Of a DNA stretch of 64,000 bases, positions 24,444 through 35,800 are shown one piece after another. The DNA lies in assembly GCF_947179515.1 (NCBI RefSeq), contig NC_067482.1, positions 70,880,311 to 70,944,310 on the forward strand, given 5' to 3'. The translations under genes were made by a program, and so were the position numbers. The first letter of the stretch is position 1. Each line of letters starts with the position of its first letter. This stretch comes from Apodemus sylvaticus (Eukaryota; Chordata; Mammalia; Rodentia; Muridae). The notes beneath the pieces were generated by a model, which searched no databases, was not told where the DNA came from, and saw only the letters and a list, made by a program, of their open reading frames with translations.

Positions 24444-25644
24444 CTATCTTGCTTTTTCCAGGGTGAAGTTTCCCTCCCTGTATTGGTGTTTTCCTCTTAT
24501 TATCCTTTGTAGGGCTGGGTTTGTGGATAGATATTGGGTAAACTTGGTTTTGTCATGGAATATCTTAGTTTCTCCATCTACAGTGATTGAGAGTTTTGCT
24601 GGATGTAGTAGTTTTGGCTGGCATTTGTGTTCTCTTAGAGTCTGCATGAGATCAGCCCAGGATCTTCTAGCCTTCATAGTTTCAGGCGAAAAGTCTGCTG
24701 TGATTCTGATAGGTCTTCCTTTATATGTTACTTGGGCTTTTTCTCTTACTGCCTTTAATATTCTTTCTTTGTTTAGTACATTTGGTGTTTTCATTATTAT
24801 GTGATGGGAAATATTTCTGTTCTGGTTCAGTCTGTTTGGAGTTCTGTAGGCTTCTTGAAAATTCATGGGCATCTCTCTCTTTAGGTTAGAGAAATTTTCT
24901 TCCATAATTTTATTGAAGATATTTGCTGGCCCTTTAAGCTGTAAATCTTCACTCTCATCTATGCCTATAATCCTTAGGTTTGGTCTTCTCATTGTGTTCT
25001 GGATTTCCTGGATATTTTGGGTTACAAGCTTTTTGCTTTTTGCATTTTCTTTAACTGTTGAGTCCATGGTTTCTATGGTATCTTCAGCGTCTGAGATTCT
25101 TCTATCTCTTGTATTCTGTTGTTGATATTTGCATCTATGTCCACTGATTTCTTCCCAAGGCTTTCTATCTCCAAAGTTGTCTCCCTTTGAGTTTTCTTAG
25201 TTGTTTCTACTTCTGATTTTAGATCCTGGATTGTTTTGCTTAGCTCCTTCACTTGCTTGTTTGTGCTTTCCTGTAATTCTTTAAGAGATTTTTGTGTTTC
25301 CTCTTTCATGACCTCAGCCTGTTGACCAAAGTTCTCCTATATTTCTTTAAGTGTTTTTTGTGTTTTCTCATTATTGGCTTTTGTATTCTCCTGGATTTCT
25401 TTCAATGATTTTTGTGTTTCCCTTGCAAGGGCTTCTAACTTTTGATCCATTTTCTCCCGAATTTCTTTAAGTATGTCCTTCATGTGTTCCTGTACCAGCA
25501 TCATTACCAGTGATTTTAAATCCAAATCTTGTTTTACTGGTGTGATGGGGTATCCAGGACATGCTGGTAAAGGAGAATTGGTTCAGATGTTGCCATATTG
25601 CCTTGATTTCTGTTAGTGATGTTCCTGCGTCTGCCTTTTGCCAT
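24444..25644 (-). pseudogene. L1 ORF1 pseudogene
   Basis: The ATG at 25644 opens MAKGRRRNITNRNQGNMATS, almost identical to the intact ORF1 of the plus copy. A one-base deletion after codon 21 shifts the frame, a TAG near 25337 replaces a CAG codon in the coiled-coil repeat region, and a four-base deletion near 25095 shifts the frame again. From 25067 to 24444 the RNA-recognition and C-terminal domains are open and end in GNFTLEKAR. Total length matches ORF1, so at least three small lesions separate it from an intact gene. Confidence 0.95.
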
Positions 25645-26382
25645 CTAGTTCTCACTGGTGTTAGTTGGTGTTGTCAATGCTGGACTCACCAGTATAAGCT
25701 GCCCCTTCCCAGGTGGCCTCTGGTGCACAGCTTACCTCCTGCACTGCCTGGAGACAGGGTGTTGTTGTCCAGGCTGTTCAGACCCCGAAGCAGACACCTG
25801 AAGGCTCCTGCTGGGGCCCGTTGGATTCACTGGAGCACACTGACTTCTCCCCGCTGGCCGCCTGGAATTCCCACTTGCCTCTTTAAGGACTTGGAGATGT
25901 GGTGTTGCTGCTCAGGCTGATCTCGATCCGGAAGCGTAGAGGTCCGAGGGCTACCTCCAGAGGCCTCAAGACTGAAGCCTAAGCTCTGGAGATGTGGTGC
26001 TGCTGCTCAGGCCGATCTGGATCTGGAAGCGGAGGGGTCCGAGGGCTACTGCGAGAGGCCTCAGGACTGAAGCCCAAGCTGGAATGAGCTGTGCTGTGAG
26101 CTCCCAGACTGCCTCTGGGTGCACACCAGGCCCCCCACACTTCCTGGAGACTGAGTGCTGTGGCCCAGGCTGTTCAGATCCCAAAGCAGGCGCCCGAAGG
26201 CTCCTGCTGGGGCCCGCTGGATTCACTGGAGCACACCGACCTCTCCTGCTGGCCGCCCAGAAGCCCCACCTGCCTCTTTCAGGACCTGGAGATGCGGTGC
26301 TGCTGCTCAGGCCGATCTGGATCCAGAAGCGATGAGGTCCGAGGGCTACCGCCAGAGGCCTCAGGACTGAAGCCTAAGCTTA
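25645..26382 (-). promoter_or_regulatory. L1 5' UTR with monomer-like repeated units
   Basis: GC-rich, CpG-containing leader of the minus copy. In the sense direction it holds a unit of about 302 bp (26382 to 26081), a short 95-bp partial unit (26080 to 25986), and a third unit (25985 onward) that continues into ORF1. Each unit begins with 'agcttaggcttcag' or a close variant. Mouse L1 promoters are built from tandem monomers of about 200 bp, so a promoter role is likely by analogy. Only the third unit has a counterpart in the plus-strand copy (53320-53653). Confidence 0.8.
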
Positions 26383-26396
26383 AGGTATTTAACTAT

Positions 26397-26599
26397 TATA
26401 AATTATCATAATGACTTAAAAAAGTCAATACCGAGCTGTATATTTTAAAATAAATTTTCTTACTTTAATAAAAAATAAAAATTTAAAAAGTTTAAAAATA
26501 ATAAAAATGAAAGGAGATAACAAACCTGTGCATTATTTTATTGTCTGGTGATCAGCATTGACTACTTAAATTTTCTCAACAGAATTGTTATTCACACAA
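26397..26599. other. Unassigned AT-rich flank
   Basis: Very AT-rich single-copy looking sequence between the full-length L1 and the next old L1; together with 20054-20238 it is the pre-insertion site. Confidence 0.5.
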
Positions 26600-26679
26600 A
26601 TACTGTACTAATTTGAATAAAAATGCATTAAAAGTTATAAAAAGAAGAAGAAGAATAGGTACAGAGGAAGAAAAAGAAA

Positions 26680-27215
26680 CCCAGATCAAAAGTCCAAAAA
26701 ATATTTTCATACAAACTATAGAAGAAAATTTCCCTAACCTAAAGAAGGAGAATGCCTATCAAGGTGTTCAAAACTTACAGAACAAAAAAAATAGATTATA
26801 CCAAAAAAGAAAGACCCGTTGCCATATAAAAGTAAAACACTAAGCATGCAAAACTATGACAGAACAGTCAAAGCTGCAAGTGAAAAAGATGAAGTAAAAT
26901 ACAAAAGCAAACCTGTTAGGATTACATATGACTCATCAACAGAGACAATAAAATCCAAAAGGACATGTTCTTGTGTACTACAGACTACAAGAGACAAAAT
27001 CTTGCAACCCAGACTACTGTACCCAGCAAAACTTTCTATCTACATAAATGGAAAGATAGGATATTCCATGATAAAGTCAAATTTAAACAATATATATTTA
27101 CACTTCCAGCTGTCCAGAAGATACTACAAAAAAGAAATACCAAACAAAAAACAAATAGAACAATGCAACACAAGGAAGTTAACTATACACCTGAAAACAC
27201 AGGAAATAAATAACA
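26680..27215 (+). pseudogene. L1 ORF1 pseudogene, C-terminal half (old)
   Basis: Translations across two frames give degenerate versions of the ORF1 domain order: NIFIQTIEENFPNLKKEN, then a KSKPVRITYDSSTETIKSKR stretch, then LLYPAKLSIYINGK and a degraded IFHDKVKFKQY. These are the RNA-recognition and C-terminal domains of old murid ORF1. The N-terminus and coiled coil are missing or unrecognisable. Confidence 0.82.
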
Positions 27216-27395
27216 TCATGCAAGCAAGCAAAACAGAGAACGGAACCACCCTGACACATGCATACACACACAATCACACCACCACAACCACCAGCACAAC
27301 CACTATCATTATCACCACTGATAACAAAATAACAAGAATCAACAATGATTGGTCATTGATACTTCTCATTATCTATGGCCTCAGTTCCTAAATTT

Positions 27396-27423
27396 ACACA
27401 CACACACACATACACACACACAC

Positions 27424-27477
<54 letters not shown>
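27396..27477. repeat. Compound (CA)n(GA)n microsatellite
   Basis: CA-rich run (27396-27423) followed by a pure GA run (27426-27477, about 26 units), lying between the ORF1 and ORF2 remnants of the old L1. The open frames read through it are repeat translations. Confidence 0.95.
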
Positions 27478-27479
<2 letters not shown>

Positions 27480-27766
27480 CCAAAATAAAACAAAACAAAC
27501 ACAAAAACATATTTATAGAACACTTCAACAAAACAATGAAGACTATATCTTCTATTATGTAATTTATGGTACTTTCTCCAATATTGTCCACAGACATGAA
27601 CACAAATCAAGCCTCAATGGGTAAAAGAAAACTGGAACAACTGTCTATATTCAACCTTATGAAACAAAATGAAAGCTATGATAAAAAGAAAGTTTATAGT
27701 GCTAAGTGCCTCCATTAAAAAAGAAATTGAAGGCATTTTATTCTAGCAACTTAACAACACACATGG

Positions 27767-28062
27767 TATTGCGCCTATCTTGACCAGTGAGGAAAGACGC
27801 AACATACAAACTCTTCTTTAAGCAGTTTATTCAGGAACCTTGAACAATCTTCTGATTCCCAAGGCACTTCGCCAACCCCCTTAAATATATTATAGTGAGC
27901 CAATCCCCATGAGCCTCGTGGCAGATGCTCATAGGCTGCAACAAGGCGGAAGCAGACTAGGTGCTCAAGGTCTTCCAAACAAGGACCTGCCCATTCATCA
28001 AGCAGCAAGCCTGGCTCATGGCCAGGCGCTATCTTTAGGGCCCATCAAAACAGCTCCCCACA
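27767..28062 (-). mobile_element. Solo LTR, ERVK/IAP-like
   Basis: A 296-bp block flanked by a perfect 6-bp duplication 'acatgg' (27761-27766 and 28063-28068) interrupts the old L1. On the minus strand it starts TGTGGGGAGC and ends CGCAATA (one change from a canonical CA end). It has a TATA-like 'tatatttaa' stretch (about 27883-27894) and, about 55 bp downstream, AATAAA at 27831-27826, as expected for U3/R of a short LTR. Length and 6-bp duplication fit the ERVK class; an IAP relation is my inference. No internal viral genes are present, so the provirus was reduced by LTR-LTR recombination. The 77-codon frame inside is chance. Confidence 0.85.
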
Positions 28063-29317
28063 ACATGGAACCTCTAGAACCAAAATAACAAGCACACCCA
28101 AAAGGAAGAAGCAGCAAGATATAAGCAAACTTATGGCTAAAATCAATAAAATAAAAACAAAGACTCAATGAAACAAGGAATTGGTTATTTGAGAAAATCA
28201 ACAAGATAAGTGAATATTTATCTATATAATTAAAGGACAGAGAGAATAAACAAATTAATTAACTCATAAATGAAAAGAACATAACAGTACTAAGACAGTC
28301 CAGAGCATCATAAATTCATTCTTTAAAAACATGTATTCCATTTAATTGGAAAATCTAAAAGAAATGGTTAATTTTCTCCATAAATAGCGCTTTTCAAAGT
28401 GAAATCATGATCACAATAAGCAATTTAAATACATATAACACCTAAGGAAACATAAGTATTTAAAAATATCTCCCAATTAAAAACAAAAAAAACCCTGAAA
28501 ACCAAAACAATGAAAAAAATCTCAGGGCTATATACTTAGCACAGAATACTACTAGACTTTTATAAAAGAGTTAAAGACAATACTTCTAAAGTTACTCCAT
28601 AAAATAGAGATAGAGGAACATTTCCAAATCCCTTTTATGAGTCCGCAGTTATCATGATATCCAAAATATATAGACTCAACAAAGAAAGAGAATTAAAATT
28701 AACTTTCCTTTTCAGCAATTATGCAAAATATACTCAATAAAGCACTTGGAAATCAAATCCAAAAATACATAAAAAGATCACTCACCATAATCGAGCAGAC
28801 TTTATTTCAGAAATTTGATTGTCTAATATATGAAACTCAGTAAATGTAATGCACCATATAAACAAACTGAAAATAAATAAAACATTTGATCATTAGATAC
28901 AGCAAAGGTCTTTGACAAAAATCCAAAACTACTTCAGGATAAAATTCTTAGAGAGATTAAAAATAAAAGAAACATACGTAAACATAATAAAAACAACTTA
29001 TAGCAAACCTAAAGTCAACATCAACTTAAATGCTGAGAAACACATAGCAATTGCACTAAACAAGAGAAAGTGGAATATGCTCTTCATATCTATTCAAGAC
29101 AGCACTTGAAACTCTAGCTAGGGCAATGAGTTAACTGAAGTAGATCAAAGAAATTCAAGTTGGAAAGGAAGAAATCAAAGAATTGTTATTTGCAGATGAT
29201 ATGAACATATAAGTGCCCATTAAATTTCTGCAAGGGAATGCCCTCTTGCTGATAAACATTTTCAGCAAACTGTCCAGGTAGATGATTAACCCCCTCCAAA
29301 AAAATCAATAGCTTGTC

Positions 29318-29336
29318 ATATATATATATATATATG
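29318..29336. repeat. (TA)n microsatellite
   Basis: About nine TA units flanked by 'gtca' and 'tgac', giving a short palindrome, inside the old L1. Confidence 0.9.
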
Positions 29337-29588
29337 ACAAATGGACTGAAAATTAAGTCAAGGAAACAACACCTTTCAAACTAGCTTCGGGTAATACAAA
29401 GTATACTGGGATAACTCTAATCAGACAACTGAAAGTTTTGAATGACAAATCGCGAGGTCATTGAAGAAAGAAACTAAAGAAGGTCTGAGAAGTTGGAAAG
29501 ATTTACAAAGAACTCATGGGTCAGTAAAGTTAACACTGTAAAAATGGCTGTCATACTAAAAGCAGGTTATCTATTCAGTATAATCTCC

Positions 29589-30563
29589 AGGATTGAAGAT
29601 CCAGAAACGAACCCACACAACTATGGCCACTTGATCCTCGACTAAGGAGCTGAAAACATCCAATGGAAAAAAGATAGCCTTTTCAACAAATGGTGCTGGT
29701 TCAACTGGAGGTCAGCATGCAGAAGAATGGGAATTGATCCTTCCTTATCTCCTTGTACTAAGATCAACTCTAAGTGGATCAAGGACTTCCACATAAAACC
29801 AGTTACACTGAAACTAATAGAAAAGAAACTGGGGAAAATCCTTGAGGACATAGGCACAGGGGAAAAGTTCCTGAACAGAACACCAATAGCTTATGCTCTA
29901 AGATCAAGAATTGACAAATGGGACCTCATAAAATTACAAAGTTTCTATAAGGGAAAGAACACCATCAAAAGAACAAATCAGCAACCAACAAATTGGGAAA
30001 AGTTCTTCACCCACCCTACATCAGATAGAGGGTTAATATCCAATATATACAAAGAACTCAAGAAGTTAGACCACAGAAAACCAAATAACCCTAATGGCTA
30101 AGATTAAAAATTCAGGAGACAGCAGGTGTTGGCAAGGATGTGGAGAAAGAGAAAGACTCCTCCACTGCTGGTGGGGTTGCAAATTGGTACAACCACTCTG
30201 GAAATCAGTCTGGCGGCTTCTCAGAAAACTGGGCAAGTCACTTCCAGAGGATCCTGCTATACCACTCCTGGGCATATACTCAGAGGATTCCCCAGCATAT
30301 AATAAGGATATGTGCTCCACTATGTTCATAGCAGCCCTATTTATAATAGTCAGCAGCTGGAAAGAACCCAGGTATCCCTCAACAGAAGAATAGATGCAAA
30401 AAAATGTGGTATATATACACAATGGAGTACTATTTAGCCATTAGAAACAATGAGTTCATGAAATTCTTCGGCAAATGGGTGGAGCTGGAGAACATCATAC
30501 TAAGTGAGGTAACCCAGTCTCAAAAGATCAATCATGGTATGCACTCACTAATAAGTGGATATT
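29589..30563 (+). pseudogene. L1 ORF2 C-terminal remnant
   Basis: A TAA follows the codon for Asp near 29641 ('ctcgactaagg' against 'ctcgacaaagagg' in the family). A long frame then runs from 29727 to 30101 through the C-terminal region, where the deletion joins it to the Cys/His region (CGERERLLHCWWGCK, with the first Gly-Arg changed). It ends with the SLISGY position at about 30560 in another frame. Confidence 0.9.
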
Positions 30564-30810
30564 AGCCTAGAAAATTGGAATACCCAAAACATAATCTACA
30601 CATCAAATGATGTCCAAGAAGAATGGGGGAGTGGCCCCTAGTTCTGGAAAGACTCAGTGTAGCAGTATAGGGCAAAACCAGAACAGGGAAGTGGGAATGG
30701 GTGGATGGGAGAACAGGGGGAGGGAAGGGGGCTTGTGTGACTTTCGGGGAGCCAGATAAGGGGAAATCAATTGAAATGTAAATAAAAATATATCGAATAA
30801 AACAATCTGA
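29589..30810 (+). mobile_element. 5'-truncated L1 with internal deletion
   Basis: Starts in ORF2 at 'aggattgaagatccag', directly after 'ttcagtataatctcc' of the old L1, and runs to 'atatcgaataaaac' near 30805. Near 30086 the copy jumps from 'ccaaataaccct' to 'aatggctaagat', so about 165 bp present in other copies (58093-58250) are missing. It is more diverged from the two full-length copies than they are from each other. Its 5' end coincides with the left copy of a probable target duplication whose right copy lies at 31546-31562, beyond 0.73 kb of extra sequence. Confidence 0.93.
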
Positions 30811-31205
30811 AAAAAATTACAACACAGTTCTTCTAAGACTGTAGAGGAATTTTAATTCACCAGTGGCAAGGGATCACAAAGACATCCCTGTATGATCCAG
30901 CTGCAATGCAGACACACTACATACTTTTAATCCCTCTGGCTGTAAGACTGACTTGCTCATAGTACACACCTTTAAGGTAAATATAGTTTGCAGATAAAAG
31001 CATCCATGTTTAATGTCTCATTAAGGTGCACACAATGTAATGAATTAGATAAAAGTTTAACAGAATAAATCAGAAAGAGGATATGCCCAATCTCGGGATA
31101 ATAGTACAGGAAAGAGAAGCAATTTAAGAGCAGCACAGGGCAGAAGGGAGGGACTGAGGAAGGGAGGGAGAGAGGGGGGGGCAGAGAGGGAGAGAGGGAG
31201 AGAAT

Positions 31206-31272
<67 letters not shown>

Positions 31273-31545
31273 TTCATCAGTCAGCTGGGAGTCAGTGCAG
31301 TAAATGTAATGCAGTGGAGTTGAGTCTCTGTGGTGAGTGCAGGTCAACAACAGAGGCAGTTGAAGTCAAAGCATATGAAGGAGCCAGAAGATTAGAACAA
31401 ACTGCCAAAGTTAGAGGTCGGGTAATTCAGTGTGAAGCTGAGAGAAGCAGATTGAATTAGTCAGCTTGCAGAGAAAATTTGAGACAGAGCAGCTCAGCTG
31501 AACCAGCCAGCCAGAGTTAAAAAAAGAACTAGAAAGCTGATAATT
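30811..31545 (+). other. Extra 0.73-kb segment with GA tract, between L1 pieces
   Basis: Unassigned sequence between the L1 A tail and the resumed old L1. It contains a purine-rich zone (31127-31270) and ends 'gagttaaaaaaagaactag' before the probable right target-site copy. It could be a separate old rodent repeat or DNA carried along by the L1 as a 3' transduction. I cannot name a family. Confidence 0.5.
31206..31270. repeat. (GA)n microsatellite
   Basis: About 32 AG units, preceded by a more irregular GA/GGGA purine stretch from 31127. Confidence 0.95.
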
Positions 31546-31835
31546 TTCAGTAGTAAACCTCCAATATGACAATTACATCTCTGTACTGAAAGTTACGTTT
31601 ACAACAGACTTTGAAAGAATAATTCTCAGTATTATATGGAAAACAACCTCAGGATAGCTAAAACAATTTTGAACACTAAATGAACTACTTGATGGTAACC
31701 CTCATTCCTAAATACAGGATTTTCCATTAAAGTTATAGTAATAAAACCAACACATTATTGGCATAAACTACAGATATTAATCAATGGAATCAAAGTGATG
31801 ACACCAAAATAAATCCATACATACACAATTTTTTT

Positions 31836-32129
31836 AAAATAATATTTTTATTGATCATTGATGATTTGGTACTTTGTATTATACACTCAGATCATGTTCA
31901 CTTTGCAGTCCCCCCAAGCTCTCTCTTATGAATCCCTCCTAAAAATTAGAGTATATGCTTCATCAGAGGCTCATGCTGACATCGATGGTCTATACTACCA
32001 CTGGATGCCATGCTGAGATCCATGGCACATGCTGGACCATTTGGATTCCATAGTCCCTGCTGGAACCAGAAAAGTCCATGATTCCTGCATCTGCTGACTG
32101 TAAAGAAGAAAGCTAATTGGACAGTGGTA
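31836..32129. other. Unassigned, probably repeat-derived
   Basis: Begins with a T-rich run and 'tttttattgatcattgatga', which resembles the antisense end of an A-tailed rodent repeat I cannot name. The rest is not recognised. Confidence 0.35.
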
Positions 32130-32855
32130 TCGATGAGTCTATGGGAGTGACTCTAGCTGTGATTCCTAGCAATGGTAGATATGGAGCTGAAGTGACAACC
32201 TCCTACATTTAGCCAGACAGGATTCCCACTAGAGGGATAGGGACACCAAACCACCCACAAAACCTTCTACCCAAAATGTGTACTGCTACAAGAAGAAGCA
32301 GAGATGGAAGAAATGGTCAGCCAATGACTATCTCAACTGGAGTCTCATCCCACAGGCAAGAACCTAATGATCCCTGACAGTATTGATACTCTGTTATGCT
32401 TACAGGCATGAACTTAGCACAGATGTCCTCTGAGAGTCTCCACCCAGAAGCTGAGACGAGCAAATGCAGAGACACACAGCCAGACATTCGTCAGAGCTTG
32501 GAGAGCCTTGCATAAGAGTTGAGTGAAGGATTGTTACTAGAAGGGGATAGAGGTTTCACAACAAGACCAAAAGAATAATCTAACTTGGACTCCTGGGGAC
32601 TTCCAGAGAGTGAACCACTAATCAAAGAACAAGCATGGGCTAGATTTAGCCCACCTGAACATATGTAGCAGATGGGAAGCTTGATCTTCATGTGGATCCC
32701 GCAACAACTAGAGTTGGGGCTGTCCCTGACTCTGTTGCCTGACTGTGGATAATGTTCCCCTAACAGGGCCACCTTGTCTGACCTCAGTGGGAGAAGTTGT
32801 GCCTAATCCTGCAGTAACTTAATGAATCATAGTGGGTATATACCCAGGGAGGACT
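32130..32855 (+). mobile_element. Old L1 3' UTR fragment
   Basis: Shares the motif order of 50-900 of this window: 'gtgactctagctgtgattcc' near 32150, a 'cacaaaaccttctaccc' block, 'aaatgcagagacacacagcc', then 'ctcctggggacttccagag' and 'tgaacatatgtagcag' with 'accttgtctgacctcagtgg'. This is the 3' UTR of an old murid L1 in sense orientation. No coding content. Confidence 0.65.
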
Positions 32856-35800
32856 CCTCCTTCACATTGGCTAGAAGGTCATCTGAAACCCAGGTTCCAG
32901 AATCAATGGCTATCCATGAGAGCACGTTGAAAGTAGTAACCCAAGACCTGTGGATCCATGTAAAGAAAGACAGTGAGTCCTTGATAGCTTGAAGCATCTA
33001 TACTAGTATTAAATTCTTACTAAGATGCATGTATTAATTGGGTTTCTTAGTTCATATTGATGTTTCTCTCACATGCATCTGTGTATATCACAAGCTAATT
33101 AAAAATCTCAGGACATTTGCACTTCATTGACTACATTCTAGAGACTATTTTCCTTTGAGCAGATAATGTTAAGTATTAAACTTTTGAATGGATGAAAAAT
33201 TGATAGAAAAAAGTATACAGGAAAGGATAAGTTTAGGCAAAACATATTTCTTGTCTATATAATTTTTTTAGTTTGGGATATTTGGACCTTCAGCCATATT
33301 TGGATATAGCTAATATTAGGTTTATGAAACAGTATTTATTAACTAGTTCAATTTATGGGATTTTTGGGCCCAGGAAAGGGGCCCATGTCACTCCTAGCTG
33401 AGAACATGGATAGCACCACCAAAGGCCAATAGACTCCATGCTTCTGTGCTGTTTATCTTACGTGCTTACTTCCTCCTCACATTTAGAACAACCTCCATTA
33501 ACACTGGCTTATTTACTCTCTGTTTGAAAGTCTCCTTTCTAAATCCAGATCCCCAGTGTTCAGTGAGATCAGAAAAGGTTTATATTAATATTTGTTCAGT
33601 GAATAGAGAAATATAGGAGTCTTGTGTGCACAAGCCAGACCGGACTATTTCCCTGGTGTTTTCAGGTGTTGGCTCCATATTTGATCAAAACCATGTTTCC
33701 ATTATTCTTCTCCCTCGAACTGTCAGCTCTATTTGGTCATGTTACAAATGCCCACTGGTGAAGAGATGTCATTTTGAGGTGAATTCATTTGACACTCTTC
33801 AAGGCTCCCAGTTAAATGTCATCTTTATTCCCTTCATAATGTTTTATTGGACATTAGCTTACTCTTATTATTTCATATATGTTTTCCCAACATCAAATTA
33901 TTTTATCAGCAGGGTTATGGCTTTGAAAATGAAGATGGAATCCAGGGCCTTTTTCACATTTAGGCAAAGTCTCTAACTGTGAGCTAGATACATAGTCTAC
34001 TCTTCAAATTTATTTTGAAATGAGGTCTCAGGAAGTTGCCCACATTGGTCCTGCATTCACTCTGCAGCCTTGGAAGATTTGAATGTAATATACTTATGCC
34101 TTTCTGTCCTGAGTCACTGTGTTTATGGGTCTTTATCTTCAAGGCAACTCTTAATTGTTTCTACTTCATAGAGATGACTAAATATACTATGCCATGCTTT
34201 ATTTTCCTGGTTATATTTAGAGCCCTTTCTATAACCTGAAAACTTGCCTGCCTTCAAAGACACATGACCATCTTTCTGATAGTTCATGTATTTAATTGGG
34301 GGTTTCTAAAAGATTTGGGAATATAATGGGTGGTATCACTATCTATTTCTTGAAACAGTTCTCTTCTGTATATGAATTTGGGTTAATACATAAAGTACTC
34401 CAACTCCTATGATTGTCAGGTAAGAATATATACAGTGGGTATTCCATTTGAGATCCCAGAGTTTAGCAAGTAGGGTTAAACTATAGGGTGGGCAGACCAC
34501 AGCAAAACTACTGATGATGTAAGAAGAAAAGCTGTCTTGTCTTCTCCTGTTTCATGTGCCCTATCACTTACCAGGATTAACTTTCTCAAACCTTTCATAA
34601 GGCTCACTAATTGAGACATTAGAAAAGTCTACACATAACATTTTTCTTAAACATCCATTATTTATTTCAAAATGTTAGAAGCTAACTGGTGTTCTATATC
34701 TATTGCTGACCCTGAGGTCTAGGTCAAACAAAGAGTTTTCTTCCTTCATGCTTGAAAAGCAAATAAACAAACCAAAATTGGAATCAGCTAATTCATAAAA
34801 CTCTTAAGTTGTTTAAGGAAGAATTATGTTATTCCTTCTAAACATATGTCCCTTTGATCTTTTATAAATTCAATGAACCTACTTTCCATTCATCAATGTC
34901 TCAAAACTGACTGAAAAAATGTATAATTAACTTAGCATTTGATGCCAGGAGGACCAGTGGCATGCATGCACATTAAATTAGAATTCTCGCCAGGCTGGAG
35001 AGAAGCAGCTTTTGCATTTTTTCACTTCATTTCTTCTCAAAATATTTCTTTTGAGACTTTTCTCCTAGCTCCAGAGCAATTCTAGTCTCAGGGAAGCTAT
35101 TGTCAGTGTCTTTTGGGAGGTTGCCTACAATGTGTAGTAAGTATGAGACATAACATCCATCTGTGAAAAAAAAAAAATACCAAGGTAATTTTTATTCTTA
35201 AAGAGCATTTAAGTAATGAGAAGAGAACCAAAGAAATAAAACCAAACCAGTGAAATCTTTGAAGCCTCCTAAAAAAATTAAATTGTTCCAAGAAATTATA
35301 GAAATTCATATGGGCAGACTCCATATTTCCTCCTTTTTTCATGCCTAGGTTGTAAGAAATAAACAGGAAAATGGATCACTAGGGGATAATTGGTCTACTG
35401 GTTGTACTGAATACAGTTGTGCCCATAAATTGGAGGTGCAGAAACTGGAGACCATTCTTTGAATAGATCAAGGGGCTTGGAGTTCAACCAGTACACAGAA
35501 GGGGACAATACATGTTTCTAATTTATTTATATGTCATCGACTTCAGGACAAGCCACTTAAGGAGAAAAGACTCCTTGCTAACAAAATGTAGTAGTGAACA
35601 AGCCAATTCTGTCCTTAAGTGGTCTTCCCTTTCAGTTTCCTTATGAGACCTGCTCAGGTCCCCACTCAGTCTCCCTTCTCAATGCCAAACATTCATGTTT
35701 CCTCCATTTGCTATTTGTGGTTTAATCCGAGATTATAAAACTCTGATGTAAAATGTCTATACATTCTTTCACAACTTAAGAGTTTCTCATATCTGGTTTG

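Larger units (their letters stand above)
20253..26382 (-). mobile_element. Full-length L1, minus strand
   Basis: This is a 6.1-kb L1 with all parts: 3' UTR and A tail (20253-20499), ORF2 (24384 down to 20500), ORF1 (25644 down to 24444) and 5' UTR (26382 down to 25645). It is bounded by the 14-bp duplication 'aggtatttaactat' at 20239-20252 and 26383-26396, which defines both ends exactly. Both ORFs are broken. Its ORF regions are close to the plus-strand copy at 52653-58976, but its 5' UTR is largely different and made of repeated units. Two inverted templated insertions lie at 20651-20692 and 24310-24341. Confidence 0.97.
27480..29588 (+). pseudogene. L1 ORF2 pseudogene (old), interrupted by LTR
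   Basis: Endonuclease-derived sequence (27540-27640, around 'ggtactttctccaatattg') and the following linker run to 27766, jump over the LTR and continue from 28069. RT remnants are recognisable near 28900-29200, including 'ttatttgcagatgatatgaa' at about 29188, a FADD-type motif followed by decayed sequence. Stops and indels are frequent throughout. Confidence 0.78.
26600..31835 (+). mobile_element. Old L1 split by later insertions
   Basis: An old L1 can be followed as ORF1 C-terminal half (26680-27215), ORF2 endonuclease remnants (27480-27766), linker and RT (28069-29588) and a further RT/thumb segment (about 31563-31835). A solo LTR splits it at 27767-28062, and a 1.96-kb block (young L1 plus extra sequence) splits it at 29589-31545. 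Each later piece resumes the L1 where the former stopped, which shows they were one element. All frames are heavily disrupted. The 5' end is approximate, and the 3' UTR at 32130-32855 may be its end, separated by unassigned sequence. Confidence 0.8.

Noticed and set aside
27353..27624. Ser/Leu- and Arg/Glu-rich frames
   Set aside because: Translations of the (CA)n(GA)n tract. The same holds for frames at 30972-31350, 63140-63367 and 38387-38550.
27775..28008. 77-codon minus-strand frame
   Set aside because: It lies entirely inside the solo LTR and crosses its U3/R control region; LTRs of this type do not encode it.
33626..33976. 116-codon frame in unassigned sequence
   Set aside because: No recognisable domain, ordinary chance length for this composition over 4 kb, no splice or promoter context.
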